Assembly (NCBI RefSeq): GCF_015706575.1
Contig: NW_024037064.1
Coordinates: forward strand, 8,533,606-8,597,605
Direction of reading: 5' to 3'
DNA from: Patiria miniata
Lineage: Eukaryota; Echinodermata; Asteroidea; Valvatida; Asterinidae
DNA length: 64,000 nucleotides
The position numbers and the translations under genes are program-made. Each line of letters opens with the position of its first letter. Positions within the stretch are counted from its first letter, which is position 1. The notes beneath the pieces were generated by a model, which ran no database searches, was not told the origin of the DNA, and was given only the letters and a program-made list of their open reading frames with translations. Shown here in pieces: positions 24,704-38,000 of the stretch.

Positions 24704-24920
24704 TACAATAGCTCAATGAGTCATATTTGTCGGGGATTTTCATTTCAAGATTCAGGCCAAAATAGGACCACTTCATCACATTTCTTGGTGTTCTGACTTG
24801 AAGATGGTACCAGCATACGGTTTTCACAGCAGTAATGCTGATGAGATCGTGCTCTTTTCAAATCTGTGAAATTTGTTTTACCAGGGTCGACAAACGACTC
24901 GTGTAGCTTGATCGCGCATC
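24704..24920. mobile_element. Dispersed MITE, family G (copy 1)
   Basis: GGCCAAAATAGGACCACTTC, CACAGCAGTAATGCTGA and CGACAAACGACTC...GATCGCGCATC are the reverse-orientation counterpart of 31452-31690 and 33968-34213. The TIR is GATGCGATCAAGCTAAATGA. Confidence 0.7.
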
Positions 24921-25197
24921 ATATATCATGGGAGCACATATCACAAACATCCTATTGTAGTTTTTCCCAGTCGGGCCCCACTAATGCCTCGCTATATCCA
25001 TTGACAAAAGACATTTTGGCCAACTGAAAAAATACAAAATTTGTGGGGGCACATGTGCTGACTCAGCTGCAACAATTTAAAACTATCATGACTCTAGAGA
25101 ATCAGTGATCTATTCATTAACTCATGAAAGACATATTCCAATAAAACAATCTGTCGAAATATATACATTATTTTAACAAAGGTAAGACAAGGAAATT

Positions 25198-25270
25198 CAC
25201 TAGAGTGGGGTTTGAACCTGCGACCTCCGGATTGCCGTTCCGGTGCTCTACCAACTGAGCTATCCAGCCC
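25198..25270 (-). other. tRNA-like sequence (probable pseudo-tRNA or SINE head)
   Basis: The minus strand has a good D arm (AGCTCAGTTGGTAGAGC), an anticodon stem CCGGA/TCCGG with loop ACGGCAA (GGC, alanine type) and a T loop TTCAAAC. The acceptor stem does not pair, the T stem has two mismatches and position 33 is C instead of U, so a working tRNA is unlikely. Confidence 0.7.
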
Positions 25271-25511
25271 TATGCTGACGATTACCCAATTAATCAATGT
25301 CTTCGCAAACGGCGCTAGTCGGAAGCAAAATATCAATATGAAATCCACATAAAAGCAGGCTAGTTATGAGTCTGTTTCAGCAAACTAGTTTGCGGGCTAG
25401 TTAAGAGTCTGTTTCAGCAAACGGCGCTAGTCAGAAGCAAAATATCAATATGAAATCCACATTAAAGCATTGAAGAACTTACTTTTATCCCAGATCATAT
25501 TTAAAGTACAA

Positions 25512-26170
25512 CAGGGTTCGAAATTAGCAATAGCCCGCTAGCCAAATGCTAGTCAAAACAGCGGCGGGCTAGTCAAACTATTTCTTAAGAAGCCCAGCTG
25601 GCGAGTCAAAAAGTATTGTGATACGGCAAAGATGAAAGGACAGGAAGAAATAAATCATTAAATTCAGAAATAAAACCTATAAATTTGTGCGCCACCAGGG
25701 TTCAACTTTCAGGCCCACATGTTTATGAGACAATATAAAAGAAAAACACATGCGGGCTAGTGAACATGCCTGCGGGCCAAGGGCGGATCCGGGGGGGGAG
25801 GGGGGGCCAAAGGGGGCCATGGCCCCCCCCCAAAAAAAACGAGACCAATTTTTTTTTTTTTATGTGACATCGCAATAAAGGCAGGCAATGAGTACACCAC
25901 CATCTTTTCCTCAAAAAAACATTGGTTAAAGTGGTCAGAAATTGCCTCAGATCGCACCACCGAGCATCTAGAATCCAAAAATTTTTCGGGGCCCTTAAGC
26001 GGGCCCCGAACCCCACGGCGTAATTTTTTGGACCCACTTTTTGGGGGTCCAAAATTTTTTGGGGCCCCCCAGAAAATTGTGTTCTGGATCCACCCTTGCT
26101 GCGGGCTAGTATAAAGTCTGTTTCAGTAGCCCGGCTGGCTAGTGAAGAAAAAAGTTACGGTCGAACCCTG
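25512..26170. mobile_element. hAT-like element, CAGGGTTCGA ends, with nested insertion
   Basis: CAGGGTTCGAAATTAGC at left and TCGAACCCTG at right. The interior repeats GGCTAGT/ACTAGCC motifs. A related element lies at 43411-44020. The flanks AAGTACAA and AAGACAAC are only a weak 8-bp match. A second element (25778-26098) sits inside. Confidence 0.6.
25778..26098. mobile_element. hAT-like MITE with perfect 8-bp target duplication
   Basis: CAAGGGCGGATCC at left, GGATCCACCCTTG at right. CTGCGGGC lies directly outside both ends (25770-25777 and 26099-26106). It inserted into the CAGGGTTCGA element. Contains C/G-rich tracts. Confidence 0.92.
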
Positions 26171-26179
26171 AAGACAACC

Positions 26180-27220
26180 ACTTACTTTGAAACTTTTCCA
26201 CACAAAAGTTATCTATTTTTGTACATGATATAACATTGTAACATTCCCAGCTGCAAACAAAGATAGCAATTAATGCTCAAATTTTATCATTTTACTAAAA
26301 GTAAAAAAATACCTTTGTCGTAATCTTCTCTAAGGGAAACAAAGCAAACTGAACCAAAAAAGGAGTTGTTAATAATATCAAGCCACATTGAGTTGCTTTT
26401 ATTAACTCAAAATTGTAAACTCTTTAAATAAAGGGAATAAATATGTGCTTGACCTGTTTTAAACAAGTGCACTTGCCCCAACCAGTTTTAAAAATACTTG
26501 TTCAAAACCATCTAAGCACATAATGTATTCCTGTTCATAAATTTACCTTTCCGTCAAGAAGTCTAAACAGTCAAAAAATCACAAATTTCCCAACAAATTT
26601 ATTCAACAGTTTACTCTATATCTTGTGAAACACCCCTCTGGCCATGTCTACGATATGTGCCTCGTGCACGCACTGCTAAATATCTCCTTATATGGAAATT
26701 GGTGTGCGCGGCGCATGAACTGTGTTTAAAACCAGCTGTTGTTTTATCAGCAGTTTAAAAGCACCCATGTGACAGACTCTTGACCAATAGGAATGAGTAG
26801 ATTGTCTCAGATATTAATGGTGATACTTGTCTATTTCCTACAAATTGCAAAAGGCAACACACTTGAAAAAAAATCCTAATTTGGATAGTACATGTAAACT
26901 TCTTTGTTTTTAATTAATGAAAGAAATCAGAAGTCTAATCTGTTCTGAATACAAAATTCTTGTAAATTTAAAACAATTAAAATCCCATTAAAAAGGCCTT
27001 GTATACTTCCCCTCATATTAGAGATGCTGCAGGGAACAAATCTGATTGGCTGGCCGGTGATCACATGACCTGACATCATTTCTAAATACCATATGCAGGG
27101 ATAATGCACTTCATTCTCTGGCCAATGCGATTGAAACACTATAAATAAAATAAACAAAAGAAACAATAAATGTGCAAACACAAGTCAGTATGTACACAGT
27201 TGAGCAGTGTCATTTACCCA
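26180..27220. other. Intergenic, nothing recognised
   Basis: AT-rich; no ORF of interest, RNA gene or known repeat seen. Confidence 0.5.
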
Positions 27221-27221
27221 A

Positions 27222-27308
27222 AGGGACTTGAGTCGAGTCGAGTCACCAAAAATTGTGACTCGAGTCAGATTTGAGTCGAGTCGAGTCGAGTCATTGACTC
27301 GAGTCATT
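27222..27308. repeat. GAGTC pentamer repeat
   Basis: GAGTCGAGTCGAGTC tracts in two blocks, with interspersed GACTCGAGTCA. Confidence 0.85.
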
Positions 27309-27317
27309 ACAACTCTG

Positions 27318-27480
27318 TACCTTGGTGTAATACGTGGGTTCAAATCCTAACAGGGAAATGTGCTTGTGTTCTTGGGCAAGACACTTTACTACCATTGCTT
27401 CTCTCCACCCAGGAGAACAAATGGGTACCTGTGAAGGTAGAGACCAGAATGCGCAGATCTCGAAGATGCTGCAGTAATTA
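27318..27480 (+). mobile_element. tRNA-derived SINE fragment
   Basis: B box GGGTTCAAATCC at 27337-27348, followed by CTTGGGCAAGACACTTTAC and the same body start as in the other two SINEs; the 3' part is missing. Confidence 0.7.
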
Positions 27481-27509
27481 GTCTCATTTATGAACAGTAG
27501 TCTATGTAA

Positions 27510-27538
27510 TAGACCATGGCGAAGAGCCATGGTCTATG
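27510..27538. repeat. Perfect 11-bp stem hairpin
   Basis: TAGACCATGGC, a 5-base loop, then GCCATGGTCTA. No poly-U or gene context explains it. Confidence 0.7.
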
Positions 27539-27549
27539 ATATGTGAGCA

Positions 27550-28328
27550 GAGTTGCTGATTAATTATGCAAGACGATCGCCTCTTGACCTCTGGATTTTG
27601 ACCAATCAGAGGGCACTTTCTATATCAGGTCTTCAGTCATTCATCCGTTGTCGCTTCATAGACATGGATATAAAAAACCTAGACACAGCAAACAAAGGCT
27701 GTGGTCAAGCGCTCTGTATTATGTTACGTGATACGCGCCTGGCTGTTGTATTACAAAACACTGCATTCAAATTGACCAATCAAACATTTAGTCCTGATTT
27801 GGGATTGAAATGACGTCACAATTAAGTAAAGTCGACTCCAATTGGCTGAGGCGCGAGATCACATCAATCTGCATGCTTAGATCACATACAATTCCTTCCA
27901 TAGTAAAAACGCTCCTCTGAAAGCTGCTATGCCTGCACTCTTATCTCTTAATCTTTGGCCTTGAGCATTGTGTAAATACAACGTCCCCCCCACAACCACA
28001 TGGATCAAAGAGCTTACTTTATTGGATGGATATTCTTTGTCTCATACTGGACGGGGGTTAACATTGCCCAATCATGATGAATTTTACATTGATAGCTTAT
28101 GAATCACCAAGTCTACTGTGCGATTAAGTCAACGGAGGGCACTAGCGGAAATTATGGCGAGGTGAAGATGGTCAGTGCGGCATAAACTAAGCGGAAAAGC
28201 GACTTTACACACACATTTGAACCAAAAACTTGGGACAGCTGTGAAGTTTATCCCAAAAATGACGGGGTTTAGTCGGCTTCTTTTCTAATATAAATTGAAG
28301 CATATTATATAGTCTTCATAATACTTGA
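27550..28328. other. Intergenic, nothing recognised
   Basis: No gene or repeat family identified. Confidence 0.45.
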
Positions 28329-28661
28329 TTAACCCTTACCCTACTAGACCCTCCAACGCATGCCAATATGTGCCTCAAGAAAATCTCCTATGTTTTTTGC
28401 ATGCCCCTCCAATATCTGCCATGTCATTTCAAGGGTAACTGGACAGGCACTCCAATACATGCCACAGAGAACAATGAGAGTCCTCTGATAACAAAGTGAG
28501 TGCCCCCAGCTGGTCAGTATCAGGCACCCTCCAGGGCCTCCAACTCCTGCCAATTGGAGCCTTCACTGTTAAGACGAACTATCTGCCAATAAACTGCAGC
28601 TGGAGGGCATTGGCATAACCAACTGACATGCAGTAAACTACCCTTAGAGAGTAAGGGTTAA
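28329..28661. mobile_element. TTAA-flanked MITE, CCCTTAC ends
   Basis: TTAA-CCCTTACCCTACTAG at left and CTTAGAGAGTAAGGG-TTAA at right. Internal motifs CTCCAATATCTGCCA and TGGAGGGCATTGGCA are mutually inverted. Confidence 0.82.
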
Positions 28662-28989
28662 GGACGAAAACGTTTACCCTGTTTGTTAGTTATGACATAA
28701 AAACTGAAAATACCCCGCTGATTCCATGTATCGTTCCAATATGGGGATGTTCGAGCGGTTGTGTGGTGCATTGAAAGGGTGCGAAAAGGAATTGATATGA
28801 TATCAGACTTTAGACCGGGGACTGGGTAAAGTGGATAACGGGTAATTCTCAGACTAGATGAACAGGCCTGGGGGAGGGGTAATAATTGTGAAGCGTTTGG
28901 AGACCTTTGGCATAAAGCGTCATCACCGCATTATTATTGTTGTAAAAAAAGCCTAACCTGGTTCTTACCTTTTATTGCAACCTATCTCA

Positions 28990-29091
28990 TCACTCATCCT
29001 CGTCGTTCTTCACGTGGACGGTTTCGCCCAGGCTATGTGTATCTGTTAGATTGATTTTGCTGCTGCTCTGATGGAGTTCGAAAATGATTAT
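28990..29091 (-). CDS. GLB1L2: GLB1L2-like coding exon 19 and stop
   Basis: Encodes [20 protein letters not shown] and [13 protein letters not shown], then TGA. AATAAA lies 14-19 bases after the stop (28971-28976) and is followed by a donor-like AAAAG|GTAAGA, so the 3' UTR could be very short or spliced. Confidence 0.93.
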   Translation of the reverse strand: MIIFELHQSSSKINLTDTHSLGETVHVKNDEDE

Positions 29092-32000
29092 CTGAAATCC
29101 GACAAGGAAAGAAAAAGAAAAGAGTTTACTTTGTATCTTCATGTCAGTAACAAAATTTGTTGCCACAATTAAGATTTAGTTTTGTGGTCAAGTCCTCATA
29201 AGTCCATCACAAGTCCCAACATGTCCTCAAATTAAGTCTGCTGAAGACTTGAAAAGTCCTCACAGTCTTCACAAGTCCTCACAATGCCATTACAACTTAA
29301 CACCACTTTAACTCTTTCAGTGCCAAAGTCGTACATGTACGAGGTATATTTGTTAGTTCGAAGTACCAACCTCGTACATGTACGAGGTAATGTTCGTACA
29401 TAAAATCGCCAAACCTCGTACATGTACGAGGTAGAGTAACATGTTATCACAAGGGGGTGCTCTCGCTCTTTCTTATAATATCATTTTCATTCAGGTACGA
29501 CCTGTATTTATTTGTTTCATTCGAGTTCTTGCAAGAGGGCGCAGCACTGACACTCGTATTTTCTGCAAAATGTGCGGAATTCCCCTGTGTGCAGGACAGT
29601 GTTTCAGGGTGCATCACTGTGTACGTGACTACTATTGACTTTCCAATGTACCAAGGATATACCAGAGAGCAACAACAAATTTAGTGAGTAAAACTTATTT
29701 ACATTTTTTTTTTACAGAATTTTGAACAATTACAAAAAACGATCGAAGTTGGGCACTTTAGGGTTAAACTTTTCAAATTTTGTGGGCACTGAAAGTGTTA
29801 ATCTATACAGTGCCAATTTAAAATGATGCATAGAACCATTACAAGGCATGGCGTATGAAATAAAACAATTTAAGAAAAAAGAATACCCACCTCATTTTTG
29901 CCCTGTTTCAATAGCGGCCCAGGCAGATAGTAGGTTGAAGTCGGGCCGACGCTCCAATAGCGACCCAAGTTGAAACCGTTGACAAATATCACTCCCTTTT
30001 CCCACCCCTGTCCAGATAAATACAGTGTGATAACGGATTTAAAAATGCAATGATTGGGTCCCAAAAAATAATAGTTCTGCTTCCGGTTTCCCTACCTACC
30101 CTATTCTGACAGCCCCTAGCCTAATTTTTTTATGGGAAACCGTTGACAAATATCACTTGTACACCTCCATTTGATCGTACACAAAAAAAATGGCCCAAAA
30201 AAACCCAAATTCCCCACCTACCCTACCCTATTTTCAAATGCCATGTAATGGGAAGCAGAACTCTTTTTTTTATGGCCTTGTGAAAAAAAATACAGAACAT
30301 TTCTAAATAAGTAACTTGACTGTGAGTGATTGATAAGACAGCTGTGCCCACAGTTTCCTGCTTTTGTCTGTCAACTGAATTCAACTAGTCAGAGTGCTTG
30401 CTTGAAATATGAACCGATTGTTTGTGACTAGTCTGTGTTAAAGGCATTGCAGGGAAATTGAATGGAATTTTGACTGTCTGTGACTGTTTAAACAGCAGGA
30501 GGGTTAAGGGTTTCTAAATATTGTCCTACGTGTAGGTAATTCTATAGTTCCTATTTAAAGGGACCCTTGGTCCTGGAACAGCCCAATTGGGCTACAAAAC
30601 GCGCTTTGAACGAGATGATGATAATCGGAAATAACTTTTAAAAGTAGGATGTAAACATCTACACAACTATCCTTTCACAACTGGGCGTTTTTGTGTTATT
30701 CCTGTATTATGCGTGCGAGAACGAATTTCGGGGTCCACTTTTGCGACCCCATATTCGAGCTGTTTGGATGCTAGTTGTGATTTCATTCGTACGCGTAAAG
30801 TGTTCGCCTTTTGCGGACGTTGAAGAAACCACAATTTTTTGCATTGGTGATTGGTCACCGCGCGCTGTTCCCGAGACACACAACGTGTATAGCGTACATG
30901 AGAAAGAAACGAAAAACGTATTCATACTCCGTCATGTCCGATGTAAACAGAGGTTTTTTTCCGTCTTTTCTCGGGAACGTTAAGACATTAGGTTGGTTTC
31001 CTTTCAACCAGATGTTTGAAATAGGCTAAGTAAACAATCCAAAACATAACATTTTTCGGGGATTTCAGGACCTAGTGCCCCTTTAACTTTCATGTAACTG
31101 TAAATATATATCATTTAAAACAATATCGGCAAGGCTACATGCACGTACAGTCATGTCTACAAAAGTATCCTTAGGTTGTTTGTCAGAAACGTCTAACGTT
31201 GCTTTGAAGAGTGCAGGTCGTCCGCCTTCCACCTTTTGATACTCCTTCCATTTGCTTGATGAAGACAACCTTTCCAAAAAGACAACAAATACAAATACAT
31301 GTAAACATATTCATAACTTACTACAAAACAATCGGTCACCAATAGAAATGGTAACTTCAATACCGTAATAAACGCACACTGCGAATGTTTAATTTTTAAC
31401 AGCACTGAAATAAACCTTCATTTCAACCATGCATATAATTGGCCATATTTGTGATGCGAGCAAGCTAAATGTGTCGTTTGTCGACCTTGGTTAATTTTTT
31501 TTTTACATATTTGAAAAGAGCACAATCTCAGCATTACTGCTGTGAAAACCGCATGCTGATACCATCTTTAATTCAAAAATTATGGAGGTCAGAACACCAA
31601 GAGATGTGATGAAGTGATGTGATGAAGTGGCCCTATTTTGGCCTGTATCTCCAAATGAAAATTCCAGACAAGTGACTCATTTAGCTTGATTAATAATAAT
31701 AATAATAATTTGGGAGGCTAATCATCCTTACTCGCAGCTGGTATGCTGAATTGCGAAGGACGCGGCTACAACGTGGTCGGGCCGCTGGCACGTAAAGGCG
31801 CCTCTGGCTGCCGGCCACATCGACCCATATATGACCACGGAGCACAGCCTAAGATCGAAAGTGTTTGATTTTTCCGGAGGGAGGAAAACCGGAGGGCCCG
31901 GAGAAAAACCCTCGTGGCACAGGAGAGAACCAACGCACAACTCTACTCACATGCGATCCGCGGCCAGGATTCGAACCGTGGTCACCTTGGTGAGAGGCGA

Positions 32001-35000
32001 GCGCCTTACGCACAAGCAACACTATTTTCTGGTTGCAAACACATTTATTGAACAGTTTGGAACCTTTTACTTTTCTGAACAATAACATTTGTAAAACTGT
32101 AGTTTTTGAGCTGCAATATATAAACTAACATCAATAACCTTCAATTCTTGTACATAGGTATGTTTCCATCCGTAAATGATGGCGGACAGCACCTTCATTA
32201 GTGTTCAAAAATAATCAGGGTTGGCGATTTTTTTTTTTTTCTTCATAAAATAACAAAATGTGACTTTTTAAAATTTAAATCAGATTTGTTAGATTGTTTT
32301 AACTTTCAAATATGTATTTGTCTAAAATGTGTCTAAATCTCCCCGTGCACCCTTACACCGATCACAAAGGGGTTTAGAGGTTCCTACAATACCCATCATC
32401 CACAAAACTCAATAAATTGAAAAATAATTACCACGCTAAATTGCTAAGCACGAAGAGATTTTGCTGAGCAGAAAAAGTTGATAAATTGACAAAAAAAAAT
32501 TGAACTTACGCCTCAAGGAAAGGTTTTTTAAACTCAAATGGCAACATGTCCCACTTCAGTTGTGTTTTGCCATCAATTTGGACAATGCCCAGTATTCCTG
32601 TAAAACAAAACAAAGACACGACATGGAATTTGTGGAAAATTACATCAGCAGTGCAAAAAAGGCAAAGCAGTTCTATCGGCTGAATTTCAGGCAAATAGCA
32701 CTACTGCAAAATAATTGCTGCGCTAACCTTGTAAGCACAGAATCCTAATAGTTATGGGATATGCACATGTGCAGAATTAAAAATTCCTTGTTTATGCATA
32801 AATACACAATTAAACCTTTCTAAACAACACATGAAATCTCATTTGTTTTTTTATTATTCAAGACTGGTTAACATTGAGTTAACATTTGAATACCTTTCCG
32901 TTCGTGATCCAGTTTGTTTCCATAGTTGACTCGTCCCATGTTTTCCACAAACAGCTCCAACGTATTCGGACCATTTACACCATCCTACAAATAAAAACAA
33001 GATATTGAAAAAGAAAAGAAAATATTTCAAATTAAACAACAAACCTCTGGGACCAGCAAAGATTTTCTGATCAGTTTACACGGTAATCCTATACAACAGC
33101 ACTGCCCGGCTCAGAATTGACAGTCAGACAGTGTGACGTGCACAATGAGGACACTCCGCTGGCCTCTGGGACCAGCAAAGATTTTCTAATAAGTTTACAT
33201 GGTAATCCTATACAATAGCACTGCCTGGCTCAGAATTGGCAGTCAGTACTTGTGACGTGTACAACGAGGACACTCCGCTGGCCTCTGGGCCCAGCAAAGA
33301 TTTTCTGATAATTTTACATGGTAATCCTATACAACAGCACTGCCTGACTCAGAATTGACAGTCAGTACTTGTGACGTGTACAATGAGGACGCTACGCTGG
33401 CCTCTGGGACCAGCAAAGATTTTCTGATATTTAACATGGTAATCCTATTCCTATACAATATTACTGCCTGGCTCAGAATTGACAGTCAGACAGTGTGACA
33501 GGTACAACGAGGACACTATGCTGGCCTCTGGGACCAGCAAAGATTTTCTAATAAGTTTACATGGTGATCCTATACAATAGCACTGCCCGGGTCAGAATTG
33601 ACAGTCAGCCATCCTGGATTTGCTCTTGAAAATATTGGGCTCTGAAATTCTACATGTATAGAGCAGTCACCTTTAATGTTAGAGTTGTATCCTTATCCTT
33701 GTTAATCCGTGTCATCACACCGACTTCCTTAGAGTTGAGAAACACCTGCAAATTATAAGATGAACATATTTCAAGTTTGGTGAGTTTCAGTGATTGAAAA
33801 TGTTCTATGTCAAACTCACTTTGTACCGGTATCTGCATCTGCATAAGGTATGAAGCATCTTTAAACTTTTATCTTGTAGGAATATTTTTTTCAAGTTGAC
33901 AAATTTGACAAATAAAACCAGTGTTATCTGAGTAATAAGATTGTGGTAATATTATGTCCTTATTTGTGATGCGATCAAGCTAAATGAGTCGTTTGTCTAC
34001 CTTGGTCATTTTTTTTTACAGATTTGAAAAGAGCACAATCTTAGCATTACTGCTGTAAAAACCTCATGCTGGTACCATCTTTAGTTCAAAAATTATGGAA
34101 GTCGGAACACTAAGAGATGTGATTAATAAAGAGATGTGATGAAGTGGCCCTATTTTGGCCTAAAACTCCAAATGAAAATTCCTGACAAACGACTCATTTG
34201 GCTTGATTGCATCAGATTTGCTTTTATACATTGAATAATGTACACTCGGCACTCTGGTGCAAAGTTTCAAGTCAATTACTTCTAAAATCATGATCTAAAA
34301 TCAATTGATATAAAATAAAAGAAATCACTTCGTGATATCGTGACATCATTTCGTTTTTTGCATGCTAGTGCCATAATTGTTTCATGACTGGACCTTCCCT
34401 TACAAATGCATGTGTTTTACAAAACACACTTTGATGTTATGATGACCTTGCACATATATACATGTATGTACATGTACACAACTTTTGTGAATACATCTAC
34501 CGGTATGACCTACAAAACCTATTACAAAATAAATTGTGAAGTTTGTTTAAAAAAAATATATAAATTGATAAAATGATGTCAGTTTTCACATACATGTATA
34601 TATATATTGTCTATGTACGTACATGTACAAAGTTTCATCTCAATCGAACTTGTACAATGTACGTGTTGTTCTCTAGATATAGGACATTTGAATACCGTAT
34701 CTTTAAAGCTATAGTCCATCATTTGCAGCCATCCGAAAAGTAACTGGCGTATTATTGTTGAAAAACATACTTGGTTGAAAGTAGTAAGGGGACTAAACTC
34801 CCTGTGAAATTATTCTTTCTGGCAAGCTGTCATTTTGAAGTAATCAACGAAAGAAGGCCTTTCCAACGGTGCATCTTAAGACGCACCGTAGGAAAATTTA
34901 AATTAGTAGTTCGTTTTGTTATTTGGCGCAGCGCGTGCAAGCATTGGCATGACGCACAGGCGCGTGCGGTTGCTATAATTCGTCGGATCAGTGCATTGCA

Positions 35001-38000
35001 GCGACATCGCGTATCCACGGCTGCAATTCAAAACAATTCAAAACATGATTCAACAACTTTTGATTTGAAAATGAGATCCTAGAATGCTGTTTTTCTCAAA
35101 ATATACAGCTGAAGCTGAGCTGAAACTTCATCAGGTTAGTTGTTCAGTATCCTTAATTAGATTTTTAACACTTTTGTTGCTTCAAACGAACAAAATGCAC
35201 TTACAAATGATGGACTATATCTTTAAGATGACGTCACATGACACATCATGACGTCACTTCAAAGTAAATGTATACACCTTTTATAGTGAAGGGTCTTTGC
35301 CTGTGCCAAGTATGGTTGGTGCATAATTCGGGCGTTACACAATGCAGTGCGCCACCAAGAGTTTTATATGGAGAGTCCATTTTTCAAGTTTGGGGGTCGA
35401 CAAAACATGGCCCATTTGAATGAGCATCAGATGACAACTTGAGCTAGTCTGTTGTAGATTGGGGCATAGCGTTCTGCCGCTTTACAAAAAACACCATATT
35501 GATCAATAGAAAAGAAAAGGGCAAACAGATACTTAAATCCTACGCTTACGAATCTACTGACCGGCAAACGAACAATTACAAATGTCCTGCATTGCAAAAA
35601 TTGTCAACCATCTCCCACAATACAATGGAAAATAAACTTTCTGTGGTAAACTCTTGTCATGCTTGGTGGTGCACTGCATTGTGAATCGCTCGAATTGTCA
35701 GGGACCAAAGTGCCATTTAGGCCAAAAAAAAATAAATATTCGGTCTCTGGTCAGACCAAATTTCCGGAATTGACGCGGCCACGCGGGTTTTTTTTTTTTT
35801 TTCCTTCAAGCTTGGATTGTACAGACAAGGTGGGGTACTATTTTGATTTTTTGGTGTCCTCATGTACATCAGTGTCCTCCATAATTTGCCTTGGTGCTTT
35901 CGGTCATTTGCTTTCGGTGCAATTTCCCATTCTTTGGTGCTCTTTGGTAAAAAAAAATTGAGGAGGTGCGGAAATAGAGGGCGCTGTTGGAGCTACCGCG
36001 GAACATTTTGGGAAAAAAAAAGATCGACGCGCATGATTAAAATCGACGCGCGCTGACCAACGACCGGCTTATTTTTTTTTTGGCCTTAAAAAGAAAACAA
36101 ATGTATAAAGTCTACCGCATTATAGGGAGAAGAAAAGGAAGATAAAAAAAAATCAGCACAAAATAAAAGGCTTTCCGCATTTGTGGATGGCCGATAATAA
36201 TTTTGGGAACAAAGTTTTCATGATTACCTGAGCCCTGTCGTGTGGAGGGTGGGCCAACTTCAAAGTTTCGGGGTTATGGTCGACGGTGGTGCGATAAAGG
36301 AGAAATCCGTATCCTTGACCACCATCTTGGTTGATAGGCAGTTTCTCCATAGCAACCGGATTCTCCATCTTAACGGGTTCCTGGTGCCATGTACAAATTA
36401 AACAGTTTTTTTTTGTTTTGAGAGGGGAAGTGAATACAAAACACTTTTTTTCAACAATCCCAACCTCGTTCCCATGGGTACGAGATCTTGCTGCGCCATG
36501 TTGTTTCCCATCATGCCTTGCGCGATCTCAACCCCTGGAATTGTGTAATTTAAATGTGCCAAAATATGGCACATTATAATTAGGCTGCAGTTTATCCGTT
36601 TTACGTGCCTACCCCATCTTTTAAATGTTGAAAGTTGTGTTTTTGAAGAATCAATGCTTTCAAACATAGGGTTTGGACGTTGCGTTATTTAGCAAAGATT
36701 ATTATTAAAGGTACGTACCCCTTTCGTCCCTTTTACAACCGCAGGTACAGGGGGTTTTTTAGCGAAAAACGAGGCTGCCATAATCCATTTTGTACAGGCA
36801 TCGCATAGTTTTGAATATTTGTACGTGAAGTGACATGCAAAGCACGCGAGCGCATCATGGGCGCGCCCAGCATCTTCGAATGCCCGCGCAGTACGCTCTG
36901 AATAGCCAGTCAGCATTGATTTTGTGTACATCACGGCCATGGGTTAGTGAAGGAACGCGCACGCGCCCATGGAGTCGAGGTTGCAACAATCCCTCTGTAT
37001 CTTTTAAGACATACTGGTAAGACTGGATCAAACTTCACGAAGCAAAAAAATGTGACATCGTGTAATTATGTAACATTTTCTACAAAATTCTCCTCAACTG
37101 CTGTAAATTTGCAGTATGGACCTTATTCACAAGTAGGCCTTTGTGGTCGTGTTCCCTGCATGTATTTCATAAATTGTGAACTGTTGAAAAGGATGGTGCC
37201 AGACTATTTATGCATTCTAGCCACACTTTTTTTTTTAATGTGGCTTTAAAGAGTAGGCAGGTAGAGTATGTTTAATCACACATTTCAAATTAATCGTCAC
37301 AGCAGACTGGATTAATTAAATATGTAATTTACTTATGTCATTGCTTTAATTTTTCTTTGCAAGTTTCAAAAATGAAAACTTGGTTTCAATTTAATATGGC
37401 CGACTCATGAATAAGCCCATGAAAACTTGACATGACTTCATGAATTCGTAAAGGTTCATTGCGGAAAATTTCATGATTCTGAAAAAAAATTCCTGGAATT
37501 CTCCAACAATGAATTTATCAACATTGTTTCCAATCCGAACTACATAAAGCAGGAAGCAGGGATGTACAATAAAGTGGACTTTGGCATTTTTGCTGGAAAT
37601 TTGAGGTATAAAGTGAAAATATGCACACGTGTGTCAACATGTTATTTACAATTTGACCAAAAAAAGTAAAACTACGCACATGTGTGTCAACATGTTATTT
37701 ACAGTTTGACCAAAAAAGTAAAAGTATGCACACCTGTGTCAACATGCTAATTTCAGTTTGAAAAAAAAAAGAAAGAAATAGAGTAAAAGTACACGTGTAC
37801 GAGTTCTACATAACCCCCGAGGACTAACACGCAAAAGGAGAACAACAGATCCTTTCAGTCCTCGGGAGTTGGGTCTTTTGTTCAAAACGGTCCTCTATTG
37901 TACGGTTATGTACTTAGTCTATGGGAGAGTGTTATATTACAGGGACAAAGGGAAATACAAAGCATTGTCCTCGAGAGTATGGTAAAACACGACTGTATAT

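Noticed and set aside
25198..25270. Functional tRNA-Ala gene
   Set aside because: Unpaired acceptor stem, mismatched T stem and C33; kept only as tRNA-like.
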